From contig NZ_JACYXZ010000004.1 in the NCBI RefSeq assembly GCF_014842875.1, positions 186,001 through 250,000 on the forward strand: a stretch of 64,000 nt of DNA, in the 5' to 3' direction. The notes beneath the pieces were generated by a model, which did not search any database, was not told the DNA's origin, and saw only the letters and a list, made by a program, of their open reading frames with translations. Shown here piece after piece: positions 1 through 10,200 of the stretch. The DNA comes from Nocardioides donggukensis. Its GTDB lineage: Bacteria; Actinomycetota; Actinomycetes; Propionibacteriales; Nocardioidaceae. The position numbers and the translations under genes are program-made. Numbering within the stretch: the stretch's first letter is position 1; every line of letters begins with the position of its first letter.

Positions 1-1170
1 GCCCGAGGTGGATCGCGTGCGGCTGTAGAAGTCCGACCAGTAGATCCGGGTGCGCTGCTCCTGGCTCAGGCCGGCCTCCGGGACCGAGTCCAGACGCTCG
101 ATGTTCCAGTTGAACCCCGGCTTCGGACGGCGCCAGTCGTCGCCGTACAGCATCGCCACGACGCGTCCGGGGTCTGCCGGGATCCGGGTCCGTCCGCCGG
201 CGAACTCGATCTCGCGGGTGCCGGCCCACTCGCCGGTCGTCAGCGTGTGCGTGCTGGCGACGCCGAAGGGGAACCTCAGCCGGTCGTCGAGGTCGAAGTA
301 CGTGTGGAAGACGTCGATCCGGTGCTGTGGCTCCTCCGGGTCGCTCACGTGCAGCACGAGGGGATGCGCGTCGACCTCCAGCCCGTGCCGGATCAGGGTC
401 ATCGCCACCTCTTCCAGCTCCAGGGCGACCTCGGGCGCGGTCCGGTGCCGGGACACGTACGCCGTGTCGTAGTCGGCGTCGTGACCGATGAAGCCGCCCT
501 CGCGGACGGCTCCGAGCAAGGTGCCGTAGACGATGAAGAGGTCGAGCCCGTGCTCGTCGGCCAGGATCCGGGCAGCCCGTGCGTGCAGCCCGAGCACGGT
601 CCGCTGCCACTCGACGTCGAGTCGCTTGGAGAGCGCGATCTCCCCGAACTGGGTCAGCACGTAGCCCTCCTCGAGCTTCTCGCGCAGTCGCTCCAGCCCG
701 TGCTGCCCCCTGCCCGGCGGCGTGAGGAACATGCCGTGGCCACTGATCGGCAGGGGCTGACCCTCGACCCGGACCGTGATCCGGGTCCCGCGGTCGACGT
801 ACTGCCAGATGTCGCGGACCCGGAACGAGAAGGTCCGGATCTGGTCGTCCGAGCGGCGCCGGTCGCCGCGCGGAGCGTTCGCCGGGCGAAGCCTCCGGCG
901 GCGGGTCCCTGGAGCCGAGAGCGCACCGCCCACGGTGGCGAAGGTCGACGCCAGCACCAGGGATCCGAGGTGCAGGCTGACCCGGGTCGGCGGCAGGTCG
1001 GCCGGGACCGACACCCAGCCGACGACGAGCCGGTCCGAGAACTCCTCCACCACACCCACCGGACCTCGGGAGACGTCAAGGACGTCCCCGGACTGCGGGC
1101 GTGCGCTGCGGCCGCGTCGGACGACACGGTGTCGGAGACCCTCCTGGACCCGGACCAGGAGGGCCTTCAC
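1..1170 (-). CDS. LicD-family phosphotransferase, C-terminus missing (window edge)
   Basis: A continuous reading frame of 390 codons runs off the left edge. Residues about 30-160 look like the beta-sandwich often placed before wall-polymer enzymes. Around residues 213-235 lies the LicD/fukutin signature: YGTLLGAVREGGF followed by a D-x-D-Y-D acidic cluster. LicD proteins transfer phosphocholine or related phospho-substituents to teichoic acids and glycans; the actual group here is unknown. The GTG start overlaps the stop of the upstream sulfotransferase-like gene (GTGA), so the two are probably translationally coupled. Its place in a polyol-phosphate polymer locus supports a role in decorating that polymer. 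The family call is firm, the substrate is inference. Confidence 0.8.
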   Translation of the reverse strand, partial: MKALLVRVQEGLRHRVVRRGRSARPQSGDVLDVSRGPVGVVEEFSDRLVVGWVSVPADLPPTRVSLHLGSLVLASTFATVGGALSAPGTRRRRLRPANAPRGDRRRSDDQIRTFSFRVRDIWQYVDRGTRITVRVEGQPLPISGHGMFLTPPGRGQHGLERLREKLEEGYVLTQFGEIALSKRLDVEWQRTVLGLHARAARILADEHGLDLFIVYGTLLGAVREGGFIGHDADYDTAYVSRHRTAPEVALELEEVAMTLIRHGLEVDAHPLVLHVSDPEEPQHRIDVFHTYFDLDDRLRFPFGVASTHTLTTGEWAGTREIEFAGGRTRIPADPGRVVAMLYGDDWRRPKPGFNWNIERLDSVPEAGLSQEQRTRIYWSDFYSRTRSTSG

Positions 1171-2375
1171 GACGTGGTTCCGGCCCGCTTGAGGCGCCGG
1201 GCCAGCCGATCGACCAGCCCCGGCGGGGGATCCGGGGTCGGCGGCGCCTCCCGGCGCGGTTCACCGGCGGTGGAGCGGTCGAGCTGGGGGCGCCGGGCCG
1301 CGGTCGCCGCGGCCACGACGGCCGAGGCCGCCGTCTCCACGCTCACCGCGGGCAGCTCGGCGGGGTCGCCGACGGGGACGTCGTCGGGGACCAGCAGGGA
1401 GGAGACCTCGCCCACGATCCGGCATCCCGACCTCTCGAGGTCGGCCACCCGTCGGTCGCTGATCGCACGGACCTGCTCGGCCGCCCACGACGGGAGCGGC
1501 GGCGTCCGAGGACCGGCCGGCGGCGCCACCCGGGCGTTCATGTCGGCGATCAGCCCGCCCTTGACGAGCACCCGACGCTGCTTCACGCCGACCTTCAGCG
1601 TCGCCAACTCACGGTTGACCGCCCGGAGCAGCTCGGTCTCCGGCCAGGAGAGGCTGCGGTTGGACCGGTCGGCGTGGTTCTCCAGGGTGCCGGTGGGCAG
1701 GCCGAGCAGTCCCTCGAAGGTGCGGTGCAGCATCATCCGGTCCGACTCGTCGGCGACGATCAGCGTGAACCGCTCCGGCCCGACCACGTCGACCCAGCGG
1801 CGTACCAGCTGGGCGGTGTCGTGGGCGTGCCAGACGTTGTGGCGGTCCCAGTCCCACTCCTCGCTCTCCCGGTCGAGGACCACGCGCAGCCACTCGGCGT
1901 AGGACCGGCGCTCACCCGCCTTGACCCGCTCCTGCCACTGCGAGGGCAGGTAGCGGTCCAGTCGTCGCGCCACCGCCACCACGTGGACGGCGTCGCCGCC
2001 GAGGTCGTCGACCACGCGCCGGATCTCCTGGGGGCGGGCGCGCCCGAAGTCCTCGTTGCTGATGCAGACCCGGCTTCCCCCGGCGGCCTCGACCTCGGCC
2101 ACGAGGTCGTGCCAGTGGCTGATGTCGGGCGCCTCGGTGCCGGCAGGCCGACCGGCGATGCCCAGCGCCCAGCCCGCCTTCTTCGGTCGCTGCGCGGTCG
2201 GTCGGGAGGACGACGGGTCCGGCTCCTCGAAGCCGACGTACGCCGCCCCGTGGCCGGCCAGCGCGGCCCGCGCCTCGATCATCGAGACCTGGACGGCCGT
2301 GCTGCCGGTCTTGTGCGGCCCGATGTGCACCAGGCGGGCACCGTCGGGCAGGAGGAGGCTGTCGCTGGGGCTCAC
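1167..2375 (-). CDS. Sulfotransferase-like P-loop protein 1
   Basis: 402 residues. A P-loop GPHKTGST at residues 19-26 matches the 5'-phosphosulfate-binding loop of PAPS-dependent sulfotransferases, and an R-R-x-D-R-x-L-P-S stretch near residues 125-135 fits the 3'-phosphate-binding motif. It is a clear paralogue of the gene at 4849-6087: both share the P-loop context, the LPSQWQ stretch, a YxEWLRVVL block and an N-R-S-L-S block. It likely adds sulfate from PAPS to a surface glycan in the cytoplasm before export. The 3' end overlaps the LicD gene by 4 bp. The start faces the CDP-ribitol synthase gene across about 70 bp. The acceptor cannot be read from sequence, and a non-sulfotransferase P-loop function is possible. 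Confidence 0.65.
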   Translation of the reverse strand: MSPSDSLLLPDGARLVHIGPHKTGSTAVQVSMIEARAALAGHGAAYVGFEEPDPSSSRPTAQRPKKAGWALGIAGRPAGTEAPDISHWHDLVAEVEAAGGSRVCISNEDFGRARPQEIRRVVDDLGGDAVHVVAVARRLDRYLPSQWQERVKAGERRSYAEWLRVVLDRESEEWDWDRHNVWHAHDTAQLVRRWVDVVGPERFTLIVADESDRMMLHRTFEGLLGLPTGTLENHADRSNRSLSWPETELLRAVNRELATLKVGVKQRRVLVKGGLIADMNARVAPPAGPRTPPLPSWAAEQVRAISDRRVADLERSGCRIVGEVSSLLVPDDVPVGDPAELPAVSVETAASAVVAAATAARRPQLDRSTAGEPRREAPPTPDPPPGLVDRLARRLKRAGTTS

Positions 2376-2447
2376 GGAGGGTGTCTCTCGTCGCGGGGGC
2401 CGAGGTCGCGGTCAGGATACCCGAGCCGGATCTGTCACCATGACGCC

Positions 2448-3881
2448 ATGGAGCCGAGCACGAGCCGTCCGATCCGCAACGTCGCGGTCCTCCTCGCGGG
2501 GGGCGTGGGGACCCGGGTGGGACTCGACATCCCCAAGCAGCTGATCAAGGTCGCCGGGAAGACGATCCTGGAGCACTCGCTGCAGGCCCTGCACGGTCAT
2601 CCCCAGGTCGACGAGGTCCTGATCATGATGACCCCGGGGCACCTGGACGCCGTGCGCGAGATCGTCAAGCGCGGCGACTACCACAAGGTGGTCGACATCC
2701 TCGAGGGCGGCGACACCCGCAACGCGACCACGCTCAGGGCGCTCGACCGGCTCGGGGACGACGAGTGCCACGTGCTCTTCCACGACGCGGTCCGACCGCT
2801 CGTGACCGCGCGCATCGTCTCCGAGTGCTTCGAGGCGCTCAAGACCCACCCGGCCGTGGACGTGGCGATCCCGTCGGCGGACACGATCGTCGAGGTCGAC
2901 GAGGACGACGTGATCCGGGCGATCCCGCAGCGAGCCGCCCTCCGCCGCGGGCAGACCCCGCAGTGCTTCCGCTCGTCGGTGATCAAGCAGGCCTACGCCC
3001 GGGCCGTCGAGGACCCCGACTTCGTCTCCACCGACGACTGCTCGGTGGTGCTGCGCTACGTCCCCGAGGCGCCGATCGTGGTCGTGCACGGCGACGAGCG
3101 GAACATGAAGGTCACCGAGCCGATCGACGTCTACCTCGCCGACAAGCTCTTCCAGCTGACCCGCAACGACCTGCCGGTGCCGGCCGACGAGGCCGAGTAC
3201 CGCGCCGCCCTGGCCGGCAGGACCGTGGTCGTCTTCGGCGGCAGCTACGGCATCGGGGCCGGCGTCGCGGCCCTCGCGGAGAGCCTCGGCGCGGACGTCT
3301 TCACGTTCAGCCGGTCCAGCACCGGCACCCACGTGGAGCGGCGCGAGGACGTCGCCGCCGCGGCCCGGTCGGTGATCGAGAAGACCGGGCGGGTCGACTA
3401 CGTCGTCAACACCGCCGGCGTCCTGCCGCGGGGCACGCTGATGGAGACCAGCGAGGAGACCGTCTACGCGGCGACCGAGATCAACTACCTGGCGCCGGTC
3501 TTCATCGCCCAGGAGTTCTTCCCGCACCTGCGCGAGCAGCGCGGCTCCCTGCTGCTGTTCACCTCCAGCTCCTACACCCGCGGCCGCAGCGGCTACAGCC
3601 TCTACTCCAGCGCGAAGGCGGCCACCGTCAACCTCACCCAGGCCCTCGCCGACGAGTGGGCCGCGGACGGCGTCCGGGTCAACTGCATCAACCCCGAGCG
3701 CACCGCGACCCCCATGCGGACCAAGGCCTTCGGGCAGGAGCCACCCGGCAGCCTGCTGGACTCCGAGACGGTCTCCCGGACCTCGCTCGACGTGCTCATC
3801 TCGGACCAGACCGGGCACATCTTCGACGTCCGCAAGGACGACCCCTTCGCCACGGGCACCGACAGCGGGACGGTGGGTTGA
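2448..3881 (+). CDS. Bifunctional CDP-ribitol pyrophosphorylase / ribulose-5-phosphate reductase (Bcs1/TarIJ-like fusion)
   Basis: 477 residues in two domains. Residues 12-235 are an IspD/TarI-type cytidylyltransferase with LAGGVGTR at 16-23 and the conserved Lys of IPKQ at 30. Residues 255-475 are a short-chain dehydrogenase with GGSYGIG at 264-270, NTAG at 321-324 and the catalytic YxxxK at Tyr386-Lys390. This order matches Haemophilus Bcs1, which reduces ribulose 5-phosphate and makes CDP-ribitol; Gram-positive TarI and TarJ do this as separate proteins, with a non-SDR TarJ. It would supply activated ribitol phosphate to the polymerases at 7201-13826. The start is ATG 2448; a clear Shine-Dalgarno is lacking. 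A different CDP-polyol product cannot be excluded. Confidence 0.85.
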   Translation: MEPSTSRPIRNVAVLLAGGVGTRVGLDIPKQLIKVAGKTILEHSLQALHGHPQVDEVLIMMTPGHLDAVREIVKRGDYHKVVDILEGGDTRNATTLRALDRLGDDECHVLFHDAVRPLVTARIVSECFEALKTHPAVDVAIPSADTIVEVDEDDVIRAIPQRAALRRGQTPQCFRSSVIKQAYARAVEDPDFVSTDDCSVVLRYVPEAPIVVVHGDERNMKVTEPIDVYLADKLFQLTRNDLPVPADEAEYRAALAGRTVVVFGGSYGIGAGVAALAESLGADVFTFSRSSTGTHVERREDVAAAARSVIEKTGRVDYVVNTAGVLPRGTLMETSEETVYAATEINYLAPVFIAQEFFPHLREQRGSLLLFTSSSYTRGRSGYSLYSSAKAATVNLTQALADEWAADGVRVNCINPERTATPMRTKAFGQEPPGSLLDSETVSRTSLDVLISDQTGHIFDVRKDDPFATGTDSGTVG

Positions 3882-3886
3882 GGACG

Positions 3887-4852
3887 ATGGCACCCAGCAA
3901 CGACGCGAACGACGACACCGTGGGACCCGACGGGCACGAGACACCCGACGCCTCCGGGGACCGGATCGCCCGCCGGCGCCGGAAGCGGATGGAACTGCTG
4001 GACGAGGTGGAGCGGCACGTGCCGATCTCCTTCTCGCTGGTCGGCGTCCAGAAGGCCGCGACCAGCACCCTCTACCGGATGCTGGCCAAGCACCCCCGGG
4101 TGGTCGGCGGCCCCGAGAAGGAGATGCGGTTCTTCATGATGGAGGACCGCGACTGGGAGCACCCCGACTACAGCGAGTACGTCCGCCCGGCCCGCTCCGA
4201 GCGCGCCGACATGGCCGGCGACGCCACCCCGGAGTACTTCTTCTGGCCCGGCGCCATGGAACGGATGCGCCGCTACAACCCCGACCTGCGGCTCATGGTC
4301 TCGGTCCGCGACCCCATCGAGAGGGCGATGTCGCAGTGGTCGATGCAGCGGGACCGGGACCCGGACTTCCCCGACGTCCCGGACGCGATCGCGGCCTACG
4401 CCTCGGACCGCCTACCGGACCGGGTGCCTGAGGGGATGCCGCCGTTCGAGCTGCGCCGGCAGTCGCTGTTCACCCGCGGCCTGTACGCCCAGCAGCTGCG
4501 TCGCGGCTACGAGCACTTCGACCCGAGCCAGTGGCTGGTCATCGACTTCCGGGACCTCGCGGCCCGTCCGCACGAGACGCTCGACAGGGTCACCGACCAC
4601 CTCGGGATCCCCCGGTTCCGCAAGCCCCCGGAGAACCAGCAGCGCAACATCACCCGCAACGACCACACGGGCGCCGCCCCCTCGGTCGACGACGTCCGCC
4701 GCCTCGTGGACCTGTTCGCCGACGAGCTCCGCGACTTCGAGGAGCTCTCGGGGCTCGACGTCAGCGGCTGGTCGACCAGCCGGGTGCTCGCGGGCGACCA
4801 GTCGGTCGAGGACCTCACCGAGCAGATCGCCCGGAAGCTGGGCCTGGCCTAG
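3887..4852 (+). CDS. Sulfotransferase-domain protein 2
   Basis: 321 residues, 5 bp after the CDP-ribitol synthase and in the same direction, so probably co-transcribed. It has VGVQKAATSTLY (residues 52-63) as the 5'-phosphosulfate loop and VSVRDPIERAMSQW as the 3'-phosphate motif, the classical arrangement of heparan-type or carbohydrate sulfotransferases; this is the most canonical of the four sulfotransferase-like proteins here. No membrane segment is evident. The charged N-terminus (residues 1-45) is probably disordered. The likely role is sulfation of a sugar or polyol on the cell-surface polymer. Its TAG stop shares the tetranucleotide CTAG with the stop of the convergent gene at 4849. 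Confidence 0.78.
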   Translation: MAPSNDANDDTVGPDGHETPDASGDRIARRRRKRMELLDEVERHVPISFSLVGVQKAATSTLYRMLAKHPRVVGGPEKEMRFFMMEDRDWEHPDYSEYVRPARSERADMAGDATPEYFFWPGAMERMRRYNPDLRLMVSVRDPIERAMSQWSMQRDRDPDFPDVPDAIAAYASDRLPDRVPEGMPPFELRRQSLFTRGLYAQQLRRGYEHFDPSQWLVIDFRDLAARPHETLDRVTDHLGIPRFRKPPENQQRNITRNDHTGAAPSVDDVRRLVDLFADELRDFEELSGLDVSGWSTSRVLAGDQSVEDLTEQIARKLGLA

Positions 4853-6087
4853 CCCGCCGAGCGACCGAGGACGCGACGCAGGACCCTGCGGGGCAGGAGC
4901 CGGGCGCCCGACCGCGGAGCCGGGGCCGCGGCCGGCTCGGCCGCGGCCCGCTTCGTGGCCGCCTGCCGCTCCGCGCGACGGGTCTCCTTGACCGCGCGCC
5001 GCCGAGCCGCCTTGACGGCGCCACGGCGGGCGCGTCGCTCGTGCTTGCGCAGCCGTCGGGCCCCGACGACCAGCCCCTCCATCGCGCGGACCGCGATGTC
5101 CACCGGCACCGTCTCGACCTCGGTCGCTGCCGTGCTCGGCACCGACGCCCGGTCGACCCGGAGCAGCTCGAGATCGCCGACCACGTTGACGCCGAGCGCC
5201 TGCAGGCCCTGGAACCGCTGCTCGCTCAGCTCCACAACGCGGTCGTGGGCCCACTCGGGCAGGCCGCGGACCGCGGAGTCCTCCCGCGACACCTCGGTCC
5301 GCACCAGCGTCGGGGTCAACCCCTTGGTGACGAGGTCGTAGCGGTCCCGGTCGCTCCAGCCGGCCTCCGCGAAGCGCACGTTCAGCCGTCGGACCAGCTC
5401 GATCTCGGCGGTGCTCAGCGACCGGTTCGACGCGGACTCGTCGGCCGCGAGCATCCCGGTCGGCAGGCCGAGCATCGACTCGAACGTGCGCGGTAACCGG
5501 TCGCGGTCCGCGTCGTCGCCCACGACGAGGGTGAAATTCTCGGCTCCGACCAGGTCGGCCCACCGGCTGACCAGGGAGACCGTGTCGTGCGGGACCCAGA
5601 CGTTCCGCCAGGCCCAGTCCTCGCTCCGCTCGGCCAGCACCACCCGCAGCCACTCGTCGTACGTGCGCTGGTCGCCCACCTTGACCCGCTGCTGCCACTG
5701 CGAGGGGAGGAGCCGGTCGTAGCGCCGGGCCACGGCGATCACGTGCGGACGGCTCCCACCGAGCTCCTCGACGACCCGCCGGGCCTGCTCGTCGGTGGCC
5801 CGACCGAACGCCTCGTGGCTGATCACCACGCCGCGCTCGCCGGCCTCCCGGATCTCGGCCAGCAGCTCGTCCCAGTCCTCCATCCGCGGGGCCGGGCCGC
5901 CGTGCGGTGCCGAGAAGCCGAGGCCCGCGGCTGCCGCGTGGACCGGGCGACCCCGCCGTCCCGGGTACACCCAGCCGTGCTCCAGCAGCGCCGCCCGCTC
6001 CCGGTTCAGGGCCGACTGCACCGCGGTGGAGCCGGTCTTCTGCGGCCCGATGTGCAGCAGGTGGGTCCCGGGCTCGAGAGCGCTCAC
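4849..6087 (-). CDS. Sulfotransferase-like P-loop protein 3 (paralogue of 1)
   Basis: 412 residues. P-loop GPQKTGST at residues 14-21 and a 3'-phosphate-type motif RRYDRLLPSQWQ. It aligns block by block with the gene at 1167-2375, so the two arose by duplication inside the locus. The C-terminal 60 residues are a very basic Arg/Ala/Lys tail (RRARRGAVKAARRR type) that could bind the membrane surface or the anionic polymer. GTG start 6087 overlaps the stop of the upstream gene (GTGA), implying coupled translation with the sulfotransferase-like gene at 6084-7169. Function as a PAPS-dependent enzyme is inferred from the motifs; the acceptor is unknown. Confidence 0.65.
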   Translation of the reverse strand: MSALEPGTHLLHIGPQKTGSTAVQSALNRERAALLEHGWVYPGRRGRPVHAAAAGLGFSAPHGGPAPRMEDWDELLAEIREAGERGVVISHEAFGRATDEQARRVVEELGGSRPHVIAVARRYDRLLPSQWQQRVKVGDQRTYDEWLRVVLAERSEDWAWRNVWVPHDTVSLVSRWADLVGAENFTLVVGDDADRDRLPRTFESMLGLPTGMLAADESASNRSLSTAEIELVRRLNVRFAEAGWSDRDRYDLVTKGLTPTLVRTEVSREDSAVRGLPEWAHDRVVELSEQRFQGLQALGVNVVGDLELLRVDRASVPSTAATEVETVPVDIAVRAMEGLVVGARRLRKHERRARRGAVKAARRRAVKETRRAERQAATKRAAAEPAAAPAPRSGARLLPRRVLRRVLGRSAG

Positions 6088-7169
6088 GCCCGTCCTCGCC
6101 GGCGACCCGGCAGTCGGCCCGCGGCCCGCTCGACGACGACCCGCAGCAGATCCCGGCCGCCCGTCTCCTCGACCAGCCGTCCGGTCGCGGCCGTCGGGGT
6201 CTCGGGTCGGGTCGCCTCCCGAGCGCCGGCGGCCCGCGCCTCGGCCCGGGCCTCCTCCACGGCGTCGTGACTGATCGCCGCCGCGGCGGCGAAGAGCCGG
6301 TCGTACCGCGCAGCCAGGGCGTCGAGCTCGGCACTGGCCGACTCGTCGGCGCCCCCGGCCGCGTGCAGGACCATCAACTGGTCCCAGATGCCCTGCGCGA
6401 TCTCGACCAGGTCGTCGGGGACGTCGAGGTCGTCCCAGGTCACCCGCACCCGACGCAGGTCGGGGTCGATGAAGTCGTCCACCGGGTGCCGGGTGCCGGG
6501 CGTCAGGTCGCCGGTGTAGCTCAGGCCCAGCTCGGTGGCGACCTTCTCCAGCGCCGGCCGCCAGTCCTCCAGCAGGTCGGTGTACCGCACGAACGTGCGG
6601 TGCTGGCCGCGGGTCTCCCGCTCGCTGATCAGCGAGTTGTTGACCCACCGGGCGACGTTGAAGATCTCGTACCGGTGGCGCTGGGCCTCGTCGGTCTGGG
6701 TCGCGTAGTAGGCGCTGCGGCTGCCGATGACCTCGGCCGGGTGCCGCAGCATGGAGAGGTAGCGGATCTCGAGGCCGACCTCGGCGGCCGCCTCCCGCCA
6801 CAGCTGCTGCGCCCACACCGAGCGGGGGTCCTTGACGACGACCTGGCGGTGACCGGCGCACCGCTTGCGCAGGAAGCCCACCAGCTCCGCGCGCATCTCG
6901 GGGGTGGTGGCCTCGTGGGCCCGCTCCAGGGCACCGGGGCGGGAGTCCATGTCGTGGATCCCTGCACCGGAGGCGATCCGCTTGTGGAACCGCACCGCCC
7001 ACTTCGACTCGAAGAAGCCCTTGGGGTTGGAGTCGTTGGCGCCGAGGAAGGGGCCGGGCACCTCCAGGCCGAGGTGGTGCAGGCTGCCGGCGATGGTGCT
7101 GGTCCCGCTCCGGCCGGTGCCGGTCACGAGCACCAGGACACCACGGTCGGGCAGGTCAGCGGGGGGCAC
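6084..7169 (-). CDS. Sulfotransferase-family P-loop protein 4
   Basis: 361 residues with GTGRSGTST at residues 17-25 as the nucleotide loop and MLRHPAEVIGSRSAYY as the second PAPS-binding motif. This subtype (GxGRSGTS) is common in bacterial glycan gene clusters. The C-terminal 90 residues are Ala/Glu/Arg-rich, probably helical. It is followed by a 4-bp GTGA overlap with the gene at 4849 and preceded, 31 bp away, by the large GT2-polymerase gene in the same direction, so the three form one likely operon read leftwards. It is a sulfotransferase by motif; some members of the subtype have no assigned substrate. Confidence 0.7.
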   Translation of the reverse strand: MPPADLPDRGVLVLVTGTGRSGTSTIAGSLHHLGLEVPGPFLGANDSNPKGFFESKWAVRFHKRIASGAGIHDMDSRPGALERAHEATTPEMRAELVGFLRKRCAGHRQVVVKDPRSVWAQQLWREAAAEVGLEIRYLSMLRHPAEVIGSRSAYYATQTDEAQRHRYEIFNVARWVNNSLISERETRGQHRTFVRYTDLLEDWRPALEKVATELGLSYTGDLTPGTRHPVDDFIDPDLRRVRVTWDDLDVPDDLVEIAQGIWDQLMVLHAAGGADESASAELDALAARYDRLFAAAAAISHDAVEEARAEARAAGAREATRPETPTAATGRLVEETGGRDLLRVVVERAAGRLPGRRRGRA

Positions 7170-7200
7170 GCGGCGACCCTACCAAGGCGCCCGGGACGGC

Positions 7201-10200
7201 TCAGGCGTCGCCACGGGGGGCGATCACCGCGTCCACGAAGCGGCGGCCGGCCTGGCCGTCCTCGAGGTCGAGGAACTCCTTGCGGAACCGCTCGTACGCC
7301 GCCGCGTGCCGGGCCCGCACCGCCGGCAGGTCGGCCAGCGCGTCGACCACCTCGTCGGTGGTCTCCAGCAGCGGGCCGGGGGCCGTCGGCTCGAAGTCGA
7401 AGAGCCAGCCCCGGGTGTCCTGGTAGCGCTGCAGGTCCGGGACGTGGAAGATCATCGGCTTGCCGGTGACCCCGAAGTCGAAGCGGAGCGAGGAGTAGTC
7501 GACGATCGCGGCGTCGGCGGCCAGGTAGAGGTCGGAGACCTCGGGGTAGTCGGTGACGTCGATGACACCCTGCCGCCTCCCGGCGCGCTTGCGGATCCGG
7601 GCGTTGAAGGCGTGGCCACGCACGAGGAACACGACGTCGTCACCGAGCCGGCGGTGTGCCCGGGCGAAGTCGAAGAAGTCGGCCATGACCGCCTTCGAGT
7701 CGTCCGCGGAGAGGTAGTCGCGGAACGTCGGCGCGTAGAGCACCGCGGTCTGCCCCTCCCGGACCCCCAGCGACTCCCGGGTGACCGCTCGGATGTCGTC
7801 GGCGGCGTCCGAGAGCAGGACGTCGTTGCGGGGGTACCCGATCTCGAGGACCTCGCCGTCGTAGGCGAAGTCTCGGCGCAGCAGGGGCGTGGCGTAGCGC
7901 GCCGGCGACACGAGGTAGTCCCACGCCCGGGCCCGGGCGTCGTAGGCCTCGATTTTCGCCCGGGAGACCTGCAGGCTGCGCCAGTGGGAGTGGCCCATCA
8001 GCTTGAACGGGTAGCCGTGGAAGGTCTGCACGAGCACCTGCCCCGGAGGCTTGGTGTGGTACTCCGGCTGGTACATGTTGTCGACGTAGTAGCTCACCGA
8101 GCCGAGCAGGTCGTACCACTCGCGGCTGTTGACGACCACCGGGATGCCACCGTCGGGGACGTTCACGCTGTGGTCCTGCACCGCCCAGTAGACGGGCAGG
8201 TCCGACCCGCGGCGGGCGAGCTCGCGCTGGATGGACAGTCCGTTGTCGGTGGCCTGCTCCCCGAAGTAGGAGCGCATCAGGATGCCCCGGGTGAGACCAC
8301 CGCCCGTCCCGCTGGCGGCGCGGAGCCGCTGCTGCTGGTACTTCCCGCGCGCCGCGCCGATCGGGCGCACCAGGGTGAGCCGGACCACCGCGGCCGGGCC
8401 GCGCACGACGAAGCCCTCGTGCCGCTCGGTGCGGACCAGGACCGGGAGGTCGCGACCCAGCCGCGCCGAGACCAGCAGCGGGACCTGCTCGGACTCGGCC
8501 CCCTCGACCAGCAGGGACAGGTCGTGGTCGCCCAGCGGCAGGGGCCGCCGGCCGAAGCGGAACAGGTCGTGGCGCAGGTCGAGGCTCGCGGTGAACCGAC
8601 CGTCGGCCACCTCGACCCGGTCGCCGACGGAGGTCACCTTGTGGCTGCGGGAGTGCAGGGCGACCCGCGATCCGGCGCCCAGCAGCCGACCGCTGACCAC
8701 GAGGTGCTCGCCGCGGATCGTCACCTCCTCGGCGACCGCGCCCAGCGACCACTCCCCGACGACCAGCTCGGCGTTGCGGTTGGTGTCCAGCACCAGGGTG
8801 GTCGGGCCTGCGACGACGGCCTGGTCCACGGCCCCGCGGGGGATCATCGGGACGAGCGTGCCGTCGACGGTCCGGGCCAGGACCCGCCACCCGGTCTCGG
8901 CCCCCGCGGCCGGCGTCGCCGCCTCGGGAAGGGCGAGCGAGAACGCGCCGTCCGACCCGGGACGCGTGGTCGCCCGGTCCGTGCCGGAGACCACCTCGAC
9001 CGCGGTGACCTCGGCACCGTCGACGATGCGTCCGGACAGGGTCCGGCCGTCGAGGACCGGGTCGGCCACGGTGACGCCCGAGGTGTCCATCCGGAATCTC
9101 AGCTGCTGGCGGAACGACCACACCGACGTCAGCCGGGCGTGGTCGCCCACCTGCCAGGCCGGGATGATGCCCGCCGCGCCACTGCGCAGCAGCCGGGTGA
9201 TCGGCGTGCTGACCGCGAAGCCGCCGGCCTCGACCCGGAGCTCGGCCGCCCAGAGGTCGTCGGGCCGTCCCGAGGCGAGCACCTCCTCCAGCGGCAGGTC
9301 CACCGCGAACGTCCCCTGGGAGTAGTCGCACCAGAAGTCGTCCACCGGGGGCGGGAACGCCGTGGGCGGGCGGTCGGTGGCGACGAACACCCGCTCCTCG
9401 CCGGAGCGCTCGTTGCGGAGCACCACCGACGTGGTCGAGGCGAACCGGGCCAGGTCCACCTTGGCCAGGAAGCCCCAGCCCGCGAGCCGGCACCAGCCGC
9501 TGCCGTCGCGCTCCAGCCAGCGGACCGACTCCACGGCGTGCGCCAGCCGCAGCTGCTCGGGCCAGAGCGTGAACAGGTCCTGGCCGAGCTCGGGGTCGTC
9601 GACGAAGGGCAGGTGCACGAGGATCCCGTCCTCGCGGACCGTGGTGTCCCACTTCTCGGACCGCCCGTGCTCGAGCCGGACCAGCTCCTGCGCGTCCGCC
9701 CGGCGGTCGAGCAGCGCCAGCCTGATCAGCACCCGCTTCTCCGGGCTGGTCTGTCGCCAGATCCACTCCGGGGTGCGGTCCGCGAAGAAGCGGACGATCT
9801 CGACCAGCTCCCGCCAGTAGTCGTCGTCGACGGTCCCCTTGCTGGTGAGGTACCAGTGGAAGTGGGCGTCGAAGAGGGTCGCCAGCCACCCGTCGTACAC
9901 GGTCCGAGACAGCTCGGCCGAGAACGTCTCGTGGCTGACCTGCCAGGCGGCGATCCGGGCCCGCAGGTCGGCCAGGCTGGCGGTCTGCTGGCTGATCGAG
10001 CTCTTGTCGTCGCGGGCGCGGTACTCGTAGACGATGTCGGGGATCACGTCGATGCTGGCGGCGCGGGCGAGCAGCTGGGTGATGATCGGCTGGTCCTCGT
10101 AGGCGACGCCCTCGCGGAACCACAGGCCCTGGGCGTCCCAGAAGTCGCGCCGGAAGACCTTGTTCCACGTGTAGAGGTTGCGCAGCAGCGGCAGGAACTC

